Of a DNA stretch of 64,000 bases, positions 17,356 to 29,009 are shown piece by piece. The notes under the pieces are model-generated. The model was given only the letters and a program-made list of their open reading frames with translations. It did not search any database and was not told the DNA's origin. Source of the DNA: Kolteria novifilia (GTDB taxonomy: Bacteria; Planctomycetota; Planctomycetia; Kolteriales; Kolteriaceae). The DNA is taken from positions 3,410,001-3,474,000 of the forward strand of contig CP036279.1 in NCBI GenBank assembly GCA_007748055.1. Reading direction: 5' to 3'. Position 1 is the stretch's first letter, and each line of letters starts with the position of its first letter. Made by a program: the position numbers and the translations under genes.

Positions 17356-18369
17356 TTAGGCCGCGCGGCGGACGCGGCTCTTGCCGGCCTCGCTGATCTG
17401 ATCGTCGATCTGCAACGCCAACGCCAACGCGGCGTAACCGGCTTGGCCACTGACCTTTGGCACGCCGCCGTTCTCGACGCGCGAGAGGAAGTCGCGCAGT
17501 TCGAGCCGGAGCGGTTCGGCTGCCGTGTCGTGTTGCCGCGACGTCGTTTTCACCGATCCGTTCCACCACGCCTCGCGCTGTTCCGGCCCCATCGAGGCGC
17601 AGATGTCCGAGGTGAGCGACTCGTTGCCGTCGTACCGCACGTGCTTGGTCGAACGGGCGACGAAATCGACTTCGTACCAACCCGACTCGTTCGACATCCG
17701 CATCGTTCGCGATGAACCGGTGTCGACGCGGCTGGCCGAGAGTTGGGCCCGACGACCGTTGGTGAAGAGCAGGGACACGTCGGCCCAATCGGCGGACGGA
17801 CTGACGACGCAGCCGCCGACCGCCTCCACCCGCTCGATCTCCGAACCCAAGACCGAAAGCGTCAGGTCGATGTCGTGAATCATGACGTCGAGAACGACAC
17901 TGACGTCAATCGAACGAAAGGGGTAGCGACTGAAGCGCTGCGCCGAGAGGAAATTCGGCTCGAAACCGTCCTCTTCCGCGGCGATCCAAGCGGGGTTGTA
18001 GCGTTCGCTGTGACCGACCTGAAGCACGGCGCCCGAGGCTTCCGCGAGCTTGACCAGTTCGGCCGATTCGTGCAGTGAGGTGGCCAGCGGTTTCTCGACG
18101 AGGGTCGCGATCCCGGCGTTGAGAAACGGGCTCGCCGCGGCATGGTGGAAGGAGGTCGGGACGGCGACGACGACGGCGTCGACATGCTTGAGGATCTTGC
18201 TGGCGTCGTCGACGGCTTGGGTACCCGCGCGTTCGGCGATCTCCTTGGCCCGAGCGAGGTCGTGATCGACGACGGCGACCAGATCGGCCTCGGGCATCTC
18301 CCCGAGAATGCGGGCGTGGTGGCGACCCATGTGGCCGACACCGACCACGGCGGTACGTAGGCGACTCAT
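17356..18369 (-). CDS. Gfo/Idh/MocA-family oxidoreductase in the lipid A operon (GnnA-like candidate)
   Basis: 337 residues. The N-terminal Rossmann fold has the dinucleotide motif VVGVGHMGRHHARI, then DAVVVAVPTSFHH and the catalytic-lysine motif VEKPLA. The C-terminal alpha/beta domain carries MIHDIDLTLSVLGSE. Its ATG overlaps the lpxA stop (ATGA), so it is translationally coupled to lpxA. In Acidithiobacillus and Leptospira an oxidoreductase of this family, GnnA, oxidises UDP-GlcNAc at C3 so that LpxA receives a 3-amino sugar. The same neighbourhood suggests such a role here, but the partner aminotransferase GnnB is not in the window, so this is inference. Confidence 0.85.
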   Translation of the reverse strand: MSRLRTAVVGVGHMGRHHARILGEMPEADLVAVVDHDLARAKEIAERAGTQAVDDASKILKHVDAVVVAVPTSFHHAAASPFLNAGIATLVEKPLATSLHESAELVKLAEASGAVLQVGHSERYNPAWIAAEEDGFEPNFLSAQRFSRYPFRSIDVSVVLDVMIHDIDLTLSVLGSEIERVEAVGGCVVSPSADWADVSLLFTNGRRAQLSASRVDTGSSRTMRMSNESGWYEVDFVARSTKHVRYDGNESLTSDICASMGPEQREAWWNGSVKTTSRQHDTAAEPLRLELRDFLSRVENGGVPKVSGQAGYAALALALQIDDQISEAGKSRVRRAA

Positions 18370-19172
18370 GCTGCGCGTTTCCTTTCCCTGGAGCGGCCGT
18401 TGCGGCCTTCGCGTAACCCTTCGACGAACGCAAAGAGGTTGAGGACCGGCTCGGTCAGGTTGTCGTGATCTTCCAGGATCGCCCGCGCTTTTATCGACTG
18501 CATGCGGACGCGGAAGAGGAGCCGGTGCGCCTCGGTGAGGCTCTTGATCTCGTGATTGCTGAAGCCGCGACGTCGCAGGCCGACGAGGTTGACGCAGCGC
18601 ACCTCGGCCGGGTTGCCCTCGACCATCATGTAGGGAGGCACGTCGGTCGGGATTCGGCTACAGCCGCCGATGAAGGAGTAGGAGCCGATGGTGGCGAACT
18701 GATGAACGCCGACCAGCCCCGAGAGAATCGCGTAGTCCTTCACGTGAACGTGGCCGCCGAGAATGCAGGCGTTGGCCATCATGATGTTCGAACCCATCTG
18801 GACGTCGTGGGCGATGTGGCTTGCCGCCATGACGAAGTTGTTCGAGCCGATGCGGGTGGTGCCATCTTCCTTGTGCGAGCCGCGGTGGATCTGGACGTGC
18901 TCGCGAAAGACGTTGTTGTGGCCGATCTCGACCCGAGCGGGCTCGTCGCTGTACCCCAAGTCCTGGGGTTCGGCTCCGATCGAGGCGAATGGGTAGACCG
19001 TGTTGCCGCAGCCCATCACGACTTCGCCGGAGAGGACGACATGGGCCATCAAACGGGTTCCCTCGCCGATGACCGCCCCCTTGTCGATGATGCAGTACGG
19101 ACCGACCTCGACGTCGTCCTCGAGGACGGCGCGGGGATCGACAATGGCGGTGGAATGGACGGTAACGGCCAT
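18366..19172 (-). CDS. lpxA: Acyl-ACP--UDP-N-acetylglucosamine O-acyltransferase
   Basis: 268 residues, the normal LpxA length. It catalyses the first step of lipid A synthesis, moving a 3-hydroxyacyl chain from ACP to UDP-GlcNAc in the cytoplasm. The left-handed beta-helix hexapeptide repeats begin HSTAIVDPRAVLEDDVEVGPYCIID and run through HNVFREHVQIHRGS and MMANACILGGHVHVKD. The catalytic His sits in AASHIAHD. The C-terminus is the helical cap (GFSNHEIKSLTEAHRLLFR). It lies between lpxC/fabZ (28-bp gap) and the coupled oxidoreductase. Confidence 0.95.
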   Translation of the reverse strand: MAVTVHSTAIVDPRAVLEDDVEVGPYCIIDKGAVIGEGTRLMAHVVLSGEVVMGCGNTVYPFASIGAEPQDLGYSDEPARVEIGHNNVFREHVQIHRGSHKEDGTTRIGSNNFVMAASHIAHDVQMGSNIMMANACILGGHVHVKDYAILSGLVGVHQFATIGSYSFIGGCSRIPTDVPPYMMVEGNPAEVRCVNLVGLRRRGFSNHEIKSLTEAHRLLFRVRMQSIKARAILEDHDNLTEPVLNLFAFVEGLREGRNGRSRERKRAA

Positions 19173-19200
19173 GAGAACTCCTTTTCTTGCTAGCCGAGGA

Positions 19201-20652
19201 CTACGCGGAGAGCAGCTCGTCGGACTGATCGTTCCGAACGAATCGCATCTCCGCCTCGGCCGCGATCTGACGATTCACGCGAGCCGTAGTTTTGATGATC
19301 GCCGTCTTGTCCTTGACGCGGACGCCGACGCATTCGAGCCAAAGCCGATCGCCGGGCACGACCGGACGACGCAGTTTGACGTGGTCCATGGAAACGACCA
19401 TGCCGTAGCCGCGTCCCTGCCACTGCATGACCATGATTCCCGCCGCCTGGGCGAGCGATTCGATGATCAGGACGCCCGGCATGACCTTCTTGCCCGGCCA
19501 ATGACCCGTGAAAAAGGGCTCGTTGTACGTCACGTTCTTGATCGCCACGATGTGCTGGTTGGGCGATAGCTCAAGCACTTGGTCGACGAGCATGAACGGG
19601 AAACGGTGCGGGATCGTCTGTTCGATCTGGGACGAGTCCATGACCGGCGCGTCGGTCAGCAGTCGCCGTTCGTATTCGATCTGCGACTGCTCGGTGATTT
19701 CCCGCACCAGCGCGGCGTTGAGACGATGACCCGAGCGATGGGCCAGGACGTGTCCGTGCAACCGTCGACCGAAGAGGGCCAAGTCGCCGATCACGTCGAG
19801 GATCTTGTGGCGGACGCACTCGTCGGGATAGCGAAGTTCGTTGTCGATGAGGGTCCCGTCCTCGCCAAAGACGAGCAAGTCGCGAGCGGTCGAGCGAGTG
19901 CCGAGCCCCTGGGAGCGCAGGAACTCGATCTCTCGCTCCAGAATGAATGTTCGGGCGGAGGCGATCTCGTCCCGAAAGAACTCGGGCGTGATCGTGACCG
20001 TGAGGCTTTGCTTGCCGATCGCCGGATCGGGGTAGTCGAGGTTGAACGTGATCGCCAGGTGCTCTTCCGGCCCGGGATGAGCGGCGACCAGCGCGTCACC
20101 ATCCTTTACCGATGCCGACTCGAAGAGGACGAAGGGGCGACGCGGAATTCCCTGCGGGACGATTCCCGCGGCGAGGATCGCGTCGACGAACGGCTTCGAC
20201 GAGCCGTCGACGCCCGGAGCCTCGGGGGCATCAAGTTCCACGATCGCGTTGTCGATGCCGAGTCCCACGAGGGCGGCAAGCAGATGTTCGGTCATTTCGA
20301 CGGTCGCGCCGTTGGCCGACAGAGCGGTCCGGCGCTGACGTTCGACGACTCGGGAAATATGAGCTGGGATCCGCGGATGATTTGGCAGATCGGTCCGGAC
20401 GAAGATGATCCCGGATTCGGGTTCCGCCGGCCGAAAGCGGACGGTCACGTCGGCACCGCTGACAAAGCCGATGCCGGTGACTTCCGCGTCCCCGGCGAGC
20501 GTGCGCTGCTCGGGGAACTTCTTGCCGCGAGAGTGGTTGAAAGTGGCGACCGCGTCCACGAGGGACGAGCTGACCTGCTTTACGACCACGTCTTCATCCT
20601 TCGGTACGGGGTGCTCTCGAGAGAGGAGGAGCGGCACCAACGCCGCTCCCAC
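19201..20652 (-). CDS. lpxC/fabZ: Bifunctional UDP-3-O-acyl-GlcNAc deacetylase / 3-hydroxyacyl-ACP dehydratase
   Basis: 483 residues in the longest frame. The LpxC half has MTEHLLAALVGLGIDN (first zinc His), PFVDAI, and DECVRHKILDVIGDLAL (zinc His and Asp). The FabZ half has IPHRFPFMLVDQV and FFTGHWPGKKVMPGVLIIESLAQAAG, with the catalytic His and Glu. LpxC deacetylates the LpxA product, the committed lipid A step; FabZ dehydrates 3-hydroxyacyl-ACP, the same pool LpxA draws on. Such fusions are known in Bacteroidetes and planctomycetes. The start is uncertain: GTG 20652 gives ~45 residues before the usual LpxC start, and a GTG near residue 22 preceded by AAGGA is equally plausible. It follows skp by about 20 bp. 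Confidence 0.93.
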   Translation of the reverse strand: MGAALVPLLLSREHPVPKDEDVVVKQVSSSLVDAVATFNHSRGKKFPEQRTLAGDAEVTGIGFVSGADVTVRFRPAEPESGIIFVRTDLPNHPRIPAHISRVVERQRRTALSANGATVEMTEHLLAALVGLGIDNAIVELDAPEAPGVDGSSKPFVDAILAAGIVPQGIPRRPFVLFESASVKDGDALVAAHPGPEEHLAITFNLDYPDPAIGKQSLTVTITPEFFRDEIASARTFILEREIEFLRSQGLGTRSTARDLLVFGEDGTLIDNELRYPDECVRHKILDVIGDLALFGRRLHGHVLAHRSGHRLNAALVREITEQSQIEYERRLLTDAPVMDSSQIEQTIPHRFPFMLVDQVLELSPNQHIVAIKNVTYNEPFFTGHWPGKKVMPGVLIIESLAQAAGIMVMQWQGRGYGMVVSMDHVKLRRPVVPGDRLWLECVGVRVKDKTAIIKTTARVNRQIAAEAEMRFVRNDQSDELLSA

Positions 20653-20672
20653 GCGTGGTTTACGGAGGACGC

Positions 20673-21266
20673 TTAGCGGGCCTGAGCGTACTGAGCGTTG
20701 AGGCCCTGAGTGATGACGCCGGTCAGGTCGAGGTTCTTGTGGTGGTGAACGACCTGACGCTGAATCGTCTGCAAGACCATTTGCGGGTTCTCGCTCTCGG
20801 ACTCCTCGCGGAGACGAAGAACGATGTGAATCCCGTGCTCATCGCAGTAGCGGGTCAGAAGGTCGGTCATTTCCTTGTAGCAGGTGCTGTAGACGCTCGC
20901 TTCGCGAAGGACCATTTCCTGCTGATACTTCTGGCCGAGCTTCTTGAATTCGAAGGTCTTCTCGTGGAGCTGACGTTCGATGCCTTCACGGTCGCCCGCA
21001 CCCTTGAGCTGGACGAGTTGCGATTCCATGGCCCGGATCTCTTGCTGGATCGTGCGCAGCTCGTGATCCTTATTCTGGATCTGTCCCTTGAGGTCCTCGG
21101 TCAGAGCCTTGTAGTGCTCATAATCCTTGAAGACCTGATTGACGTCGATGACGGCGATGCGAATGCCCTGGAACTGCTGAGCTTGAGCCGGCTGCATCAT
21201 CGTGCCCGCGACGAATACCGCACCGGCGACCATCGCCGCACCCGCCCACAGATGATTCCACTTCAC
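20673..21266 (-). CDS. OmpH/Skp-family periplasmic chaperone
   Basis: 197 residues. The signal peptide is MKWNHLWAGAAMVAGAVFVA...PAQAQQ (GTG start). It is followed by IRIAVIDVNQVFKDYEHY, the family opening, and a long charged helical hairpin (EDLKGQIQNKDHELRTIQQE ... REGIERQLHEKTFEFKKLGQ) forming the chaperone tentacles. Skp/OmpH holds unfolded outer-membrane proteins in the periplasm. GTG 21266 has GAGGAG about ten bases upstream, and a longer frame to 21566 lacks family sequence. It is the first gene of the lipid A operon, a pairing conserved in many Gram-negative bacteria, so it supports a classical outer membrane. Confidence 0.9.
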   Translation of the reverse strand: MKWNHLWAGAAMVAGAVFVAGTMMQPAQAQQFQGIRIAVIDVNQVFKDYEHYKALTEDLKGQIQNKDHELRTIQQEIRAMESQLVQLKGAGDREGIERQLHEKTFEFKKLGQKYQQEMVLREASVYSTCYKEMTDLLTRYCDEHGIHIVLRLREESESENPQMVLQTIQRQVVHHHKNLDLTGVITQGLNAQYAQAR

Positions 21267-21986
21267 GGATAAGTACTCCTCGTCAACTTCGGCCCGTTGG
21301 CCACCGACCCATGTTTCCTTGAAACTCGCCGGCCACCTTGCCGGTCGAGTCCACTTGATCAGCATCTGATCGTTCGATGTCCCGGCCAGCCACGCTCGTG
21401 GGGCGATTCGGAACACCTGGCCGAACTCGGCCCTGGTGACACGCGTCCTTATCCCTGATCGGGGAATTGGGTCAAGGCTAACCAAGGCGGTCATTTCTCT
21501 CGGGTGTGGCCGCGGATTCTTGTTGGGCGTCTGTCCACTATTGGGTAGCTCCGATTGCTGGGCCACTGGGGTGTGCGGAGCACGCTAGAAGTCGCGGGCG
21601 AAAGGTGCATGCCGGGAAGGGATGATCGTCGCCAGATGAGGTTCTTGCTCGAGACTTCTAACCGACTGCGTCGGCCCCGGTTGAATCAACCGGGGGTTAG
21701 CCAGAGTTTCCATATCGACCAATATCGAGAGCCACACCCTTTCTCCCGCGACGAGCACGCCTCGCCGGGCGTGGAGAGGGTCACTAGAATGGGCCGTTTA
21801 CTCCTCCGGAAAGTGGTTTCGTCGTCGGGTCGCTAGCGCCCGGGGACGGAGACAGGAGCGACAAAAGGCCCAGACGCGTTGGTCGGTGCCGATCGCCCCC
21901 GTTCGCCCGAGAGTGCTTTCGCGAGATGGGATCACAGGAAAACTCGTCGCTAATTGCCAGGAGCCTCCCCAAAGGGGCGGGAACCG
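21267..21986. other. Divergent intergenic region between skp and ileS, with a hairpin
   Basis: 720 bp with no gene seen. A near-perfect palindrome, CCCCGGTTGA-A-TCAACCGGGG, lies at 21675-21695, and both divergent promoters should be here. No T-box features (specifier loop and T-box bulge) are evident before ileS. Confidence 0.5.
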
Positions 21987-25268
<3,282 letters not shown>

Positions 25269-25392
25269 CGCCATTTTGATGTACCATGCTCGCGTTGGTG
25301 TGGGCACCCTGGAGGCGCGTTGCTCCCACGGTGACGCCCATGATGATCGGTTGCGCGAACCCTTTCCCTGACTCCTCGATACGAGAGCCACC

Positions 25393-27225
25393 ATGCCTTT
25401 AGTCCATGATGTCGACGTCGTCGTGGTCGGCGCGGGACACGCCGGCACCGAGGCCGCTCTCGCCGCCGCCCGGATGGGAGCCAAGACGGCGTTGCTCACG
25501 ATGAACTGCGACACCGTCGGTCAGATGAGCTGCAATCCGGCCATCGGTGGCGTCGCCAAGGGCCAAGTCGTTCGTGAGATCGATGCCCTCGGCGGCGAGA
25601 TGGGGCGGGTCATCGATGAAACGGGCATTCAATTTCGGATGCTCAACCGCTCCAAAGGCCCGGCGATGCACAGTCCGCGAGCCCAAGCGGACAAAAAGGC
25701 CTACCAGTTCTCCGTGAAACGACGCGTTGAGGAGCAGGAGAACCTGACGCTGCGCCAAGAGATCGTCGAGGGCATCCTCGTGCGCGACGGAAAGGTCGAG
25801 GCGGTGACGACCCGCGGCGATTCGACCTACCGCGCCAGAGCGGTCATCCTGACGACCGGGACCTTCCTCCAGGCCCTCATGCACATGGGCGAGGCGAAGT
25901 CCGAAGGGGGCAGGGCGGCCGAAGCCTCCGCGACAGGGCTCTCGCAAGCGCTCACTTCCAGCGGCTTTCGTCTCGAACGATTCAAGACGGGGACGCCACC
26001 TCGGCTCAACGGCCGGACCATCGACTTCTCGAGACTGGAGATTCAGCCGGGGGACGAGCATCCCTCGCCGTTCTCGTTCGCGACCGACCGGCTCGAAGTC
26101 GAACAGATCCCGTGCTGGCTCTCGTGGACGACGCCCGAGGTTCACGAGATCATCCGGGAGAACCTTCATCGCGCCCCGATGTACACCGGTCAGATCCGCA
26201 GTGGTGGCCCGCGCTATTGCCCGTCGATCGAGGACAAGATCGTTCGCTTCGCCGAGCGCGATCGGCATCAGATCTTCCTCGAGCCAGAAGGGCGAAACAC
26301 GCTCGAGTACTACGTCAACGGGATCTCGACCAGCCTGCCGATTGACGTGCAGGATGCGATCATTCATCGCATCCCCGGCCTCGAACAGGCGGAGATCATG
26401 CGCTATGGCTACGCGGTGGAGTACGACTACGCCCCGCCGACGCAGCTTCATGCGACGCTCGAAACGAAAGGGGTGGAGGGGCTCTACTTCGCCGGGCAGA
26501 TCAACGGCACCACCGGCTATGAAGAGGCCGGCGCCCAGGGACTCATGGCCGGCATCAACGCGGCGCTCAAGCTCCAAGGGAAGGGGCCGCTTGTGCTGGG
26601 ACGTGATCAGGCGTACATTGGTGTTCTCGTCGACGACCTCGTCACCAAGGGGGTCGACGAGCCCTATCGGTTGTTCACGTCGCGGGCGGAGTTTCGATTG
26701 CTCCTGCGGCAGGACAACGCGGACTGTCGATTGACGCCGCTCGGACGGGAGGTGGGCCTGGTGAATCAAATCGACTGGGACCGCTTCGACGAGAAGGAAC
26801 AAGTCGCCGCACGGCTGGCAGCGCATCTAAAGGACCAGCGGTCCGAGGGTGTGACGCTCGAACGGATGCTGAGTCGTCCGGACGTGACGTGGGAGCAACT
26901 CGCGAGCCAGCATCCGTCGCTGAGGGAGTTTGAGAGTCACCGCCGCGCGGTGGATCAAGTGGTACTGGAGGTCAAGTACGCCGGGTACGCACAGAAGCAG
27001 CGGAATCAGATCGAGCGATTCCAGCGTTTGGAAGAGAAGCGGATCCCGGCCGACTTCGACTACAGCGGATTGCGGCAGCTTCGGTTTGAGGCAAAAGAGA
27101 AGCTCGCGCGGGTTAGGCCCGCGAACCTCGGACAGGCGAGCCGGGTGAGTGGGATCACCCCGGCGGATTTGGCGACGGTGCTAATGTATTTGGAATCGGG
27201 AACTGGCCGAAGGCGTGGAGAATAA
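25393..27225 (+). CDS. mnmG: tRNA uridine-5-carboxymethylaminomethyl modification enzyme MnmG (GidA)
   Basis: 610 residues, the usual length. With MnmE it installs the cmnm5 group on wobble U34 of several tRNAs. The N-terminal FAD motif is [20 protein letters not shown]. The family segments [24 protein letters not shown] and [16 protein letters not shown] follow. Then come [16 protein letters not shown] and the [10 protein letters not shown] region, and the C-terminal helical domain that binds MnmE and tRNA ends with [18 protein letters not shown]. It lies 124 bp after ileS on the same strand. MnmE is not in the window. Confidence 0.96.
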   Translation: MPLVHDVDVVVVGAGHAGTEAALAAARMGAKTALLTMNCDTVGQMSCNPAIGGVAKGQVVREIDALGGEMGRVIDETGIQFRMLNRSKGPAMHSPRAQADKKAYQFSVKRRVEEQENLTLRQEIVEGILVRDGKVEAVTTRGDSTYRARAVILTTGTFLQALMHMGEAKSEGGRAAEASATGLSQALTSSGFRLERFKTGTPPRLNGRTIDFSRLEIQPGDEHPSPFSFATDRLEVEQIPCWLSWTTPEVHEIIRENLHRAPMYTGQIRSGGPRYCPSIEDKIVRFAERDRHQIFLEPEGRNTLEYYVNGISTSLPIDVQDAIIHRIPGLEQAEIMRYGYAVEYDYAPPTQLHATLETKGVEGLYFAGQINGTTGYEEAGAQGLMAGINAALKLQGKGPLVLGRDQAYIGVLVDDLVTKGVDEPYRLFTSRAEFRLLLRQDNADCRLTPLGREVGLVNQIDWDRFDEKEQVAARLAAHLKDQRSEGVTLERMLSRPDVTWEQLASQHPSLREFESHRRAVDQVVLEVKYAGYAQKQRNQIERFQRLEEKRIPADFDYSGLRQLRFEAKEKLARVRPANLGQASRVSGITPADLATVLMYLESGTGRRRGE

Positions 27226-27314
27226 CTTCCCGACAAAAATGCACGCGAAGAGAACGCTATGGCTAAACTCTTTAATTTCAGTCTGTTGTGGCAAGTGGGG
27301 ATAGCCATCTCGCG

Positions 27315-27342
27315 TTGACTTGGTTTGGAACCTAGTTATAAT
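27315..27342 (+). promoter_or_regulatory. Sigma70-like promoter
   Basis: TTGACT (27315-27320), a 16-bp spacer, and a perfect TATAAT (27337-27342). It faces the response regulator gene 320 bp downstream, and nothing else on this strand lies between. Confidence 0.7.
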
Positions 27343-27662
27343 CGCTGTCGATGGCAAGGCTGGTAAAGCCGGCAGGAAGGATCGGCGCGGTGACTCACGG
27401 AAGATTCTTTGGCCATCAAGTGAGGTGACCGAATAGGCCAGGTTAGTGCCGCTGGGAAGGAAACGTTGGCGGGATTGGTCTTGCTTATTCGTGTGAGGTG
27501 AAGTCAACTCCCTCCGGCCTTCGTCCTGACTGTCATGGTTGGGTCGGCTGGGGATGAAGCGGAAACAGGGAAGGTTAGGCGAGGACTTCGGCTTTCCTGC
27601 GTAGGGAGACGCAACGGGGTCCCGAGCACAGCGGGCCGATCCGTGAGGGTCGGGTGTTAAAC
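27343..27662 (+). other. Long untranslated leader of the response regulator gene
   Basis: About 310 bp between the predicted transcription start and ATG 27663, without a supported gene. It contains short stem-loops such as TGCGT-AGGGAG-ACGCA near 27598-27613 and GGCTGGTAAAGCC near 27357. It could be a structured leader or a small RNA; I cannot match it to a known riboswitch. Confidence 0.35.
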
Positions 27663-28256
27663 ATGCGATCAAAGACCGTGTTCACAACGGGCGAAGCCGC
27701 TCGTATCTGCAAAGTCAGCCAGCAAACCATCATTCGCTGCTTCGACTCGGGCCAGCTTAAGGGCTTTCGGGTTCCGGGCTCGCGCTTTCGTCGTATTCCT
27801 CGGGAAACCCTTCATAAGTTCATGAAGGAAAATGGAATTCCCACCGATGCGCTCGACAGCGAGAAGCGGCAGATCCTGATCGTCGACGACGATGTCGATT
27901 TGGTCGAAATCCTCCGTTCTGGTTTCGAGGCGGATGGCCGCTTCGAAATCAAGACGGCGAACAACGGTTTCGACGCCGGCATGATGGTCAAGGAATACCA
28001 TCCTGACCTGATCGTGCTCGACGTGATGCTCCCCGATATCAACGGCCGCGAAGTTTGCCATCGCGTTCGTAGCGACAACCAGCTCGAAGACGTCAAGATC
28101 ATCTGCATCAGCGGTATGGTCGAGGCCGACAAGGTCGAAGAGCTGAAGATCGCCGGAGCCGACGACTTCCTTCAGAAGCCGTTCGAATCCGAAGAGCTCG
28201 TCGATCGCGTCTGCTCGCTACTCGAGATGGAAGCTTCCAAGCCGGCGATCAGCTAG
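27663..28256 (+). CDS. Response regulator with N-terminal excisionase-like HTH and C-terminal receiver
   Basis: 197 residues. Residues ~5-55 form a MerR/excisionase-type winged helix (FTTGEAARICKVSQQTIIRC-FDSGQLKGFRVPGSRFRRIP). Residues ~70-190 are a full receiver domain: ILIVDDDVDLVEIL (acidic pocket), LIVLDVMLPDINGREV (phosphoacceptor Asp in LDVML), CISGM (Thr/Ser position) and FLQKPFE (Lys). Most response regulators carry the receiver first; here the order is reversed. ATG 27663 is preferred to GTG 27654 because GAGGGT precedes it suitably. A histidine kinase gene lies 750 bp downstream on the same strand and is a possible partner. The TAG stop lies in a CTAG. Confidence 0.88.
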   Translation: MRSKTVFTTGEAARICKVSQQTIIRCFDSGQLKGFRVPGSRFRRIPRETLHKFMKENGIPTDALDSEKRQILIVDDDVDLVEILRSGFEADGRFEIKTANNGFDAGMMVKEYHPDLIVLDVMLPDINGREVCHRVRSDNQLEDVKIICISGMVEADKVEELKIAGADDFLQKPFESEELVDRVCSLLEMEASKPAIS

Positions 28257-28510
28257 CTTGATTGGACGCACGTGCGGCCTGCTCGCCTTGCCGGGCAGGC
28301 CCTTGGGCGCCCCTGTCACTACCTATGCCCTCTTTGGTGTTGTGTTGTTCGTCGTCGAGTCTTCCGGCGTTTCGGCGAGTGGATTTCCATTCGTTCCGAG
28401 GACGGGGTGGGGGCTTTCGTTGGCGAAGCCCGGACTCGGGACAGCGTTCTCTTGCGGGGGCGACACCATGGTGCGTCGCTTGAGGAGAATCGTGGCCATT
28501 CCCTGCGGCG

Positions 28511-28560
28511 CCGGACCATCGAACCGCTCGGGTGCCGCTGGCTGCTTATCAGCCAATGCC
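28511..28560 (+). repeat. Dispersed repeat family 2, short copy B
   Basis: CTCGGGTGCCGCTGGCTG-CTTAT-CAGCCAATGCC matches the core hairpin of copy A (GGCTG paired with CAGCC) with lost flanks. Bases 28257-28510 before it hold no supported gene. Confidence 0.55.
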
Positions 28561-28571
28561 GAGGGGTTGGT

Positions 28572-28681
28572 GTCCTGATTGGCAAGTTCGTTCCATGAGC
28601 TCTCGGCCCTATTGTCGTGCGGGAGACTGCCCAATCGCAGGTGATTCCAGCATGCCCATGGCGAGCGTGGGCATGGCACCC
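28572..28681 (+). repeat. Dispersed repeat family 1, full composite copy
   Basis: Three modules occur in order: TGATTGGCAAGTTCGTTCC (28577-28595), GTGCGGGAGACTGCC (28617-28631), and the hairpin CATGCCCATGGCGAGCGTGGG with CATGGCACCC (28651-28681). The same modules in the same order and spacing occur at 36845-37088, so the ~110-bp composite is a single repeat unit and not chance. Confidence 0.8.
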
Positions 28682-28715
28682 GATAGTTCTTGCGTAACGA
28701 ACAAAAGAGTGCCCC

Positions 28716-28790
28716 GTGAAACGTCTAGCTTCGGGTTGCCAGTGGTTTAAGTCCTTCTCACTGTCTGGCAAGCAGGCAGTGGCACCCAAC
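28716..28790 (-). repeat. Dispersed repeat family 2, diverged copy E
   Basis: It aligns with 38465-38535: GAAACGTCTAGCTTCGGGT matches the CAAACGCTAGATTTCGGGT end of copy D, and the TCTGGC...GGCAGTGGCACCC part matches the hairpin arm. CTAG lies at 28725-28728. Bases 28791-29009 hold nothing recognised. Confidence 0.55.
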
Positions 28791-29009
28791 CATCAGGTCA
28801 TGGCTGTGCGCAAGCGACATTCCTCGCTTTTTAGGGCTTGTCAAATCACCGGTTTCCACCGATAGGGTCGCCATTAGTTTCCTGCTCGCTCGGTCCCTCG
28901 ACGTCCGTCTCTTGGCGGCGAGGATCGACGCGATCGTCGTTGCGGGGCCAACGACATGACGGCGACTCAGGGATGGATCGCCGAAGCGGGGCAGTGCCCT
29001 TGATCATGG

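Noticed and set aside
28258-28578. 106-codon plus frame after the response regulator
   Set aside because: It overlaps dispersed repeats, has no ribosome site and no resemblance to known proteins.
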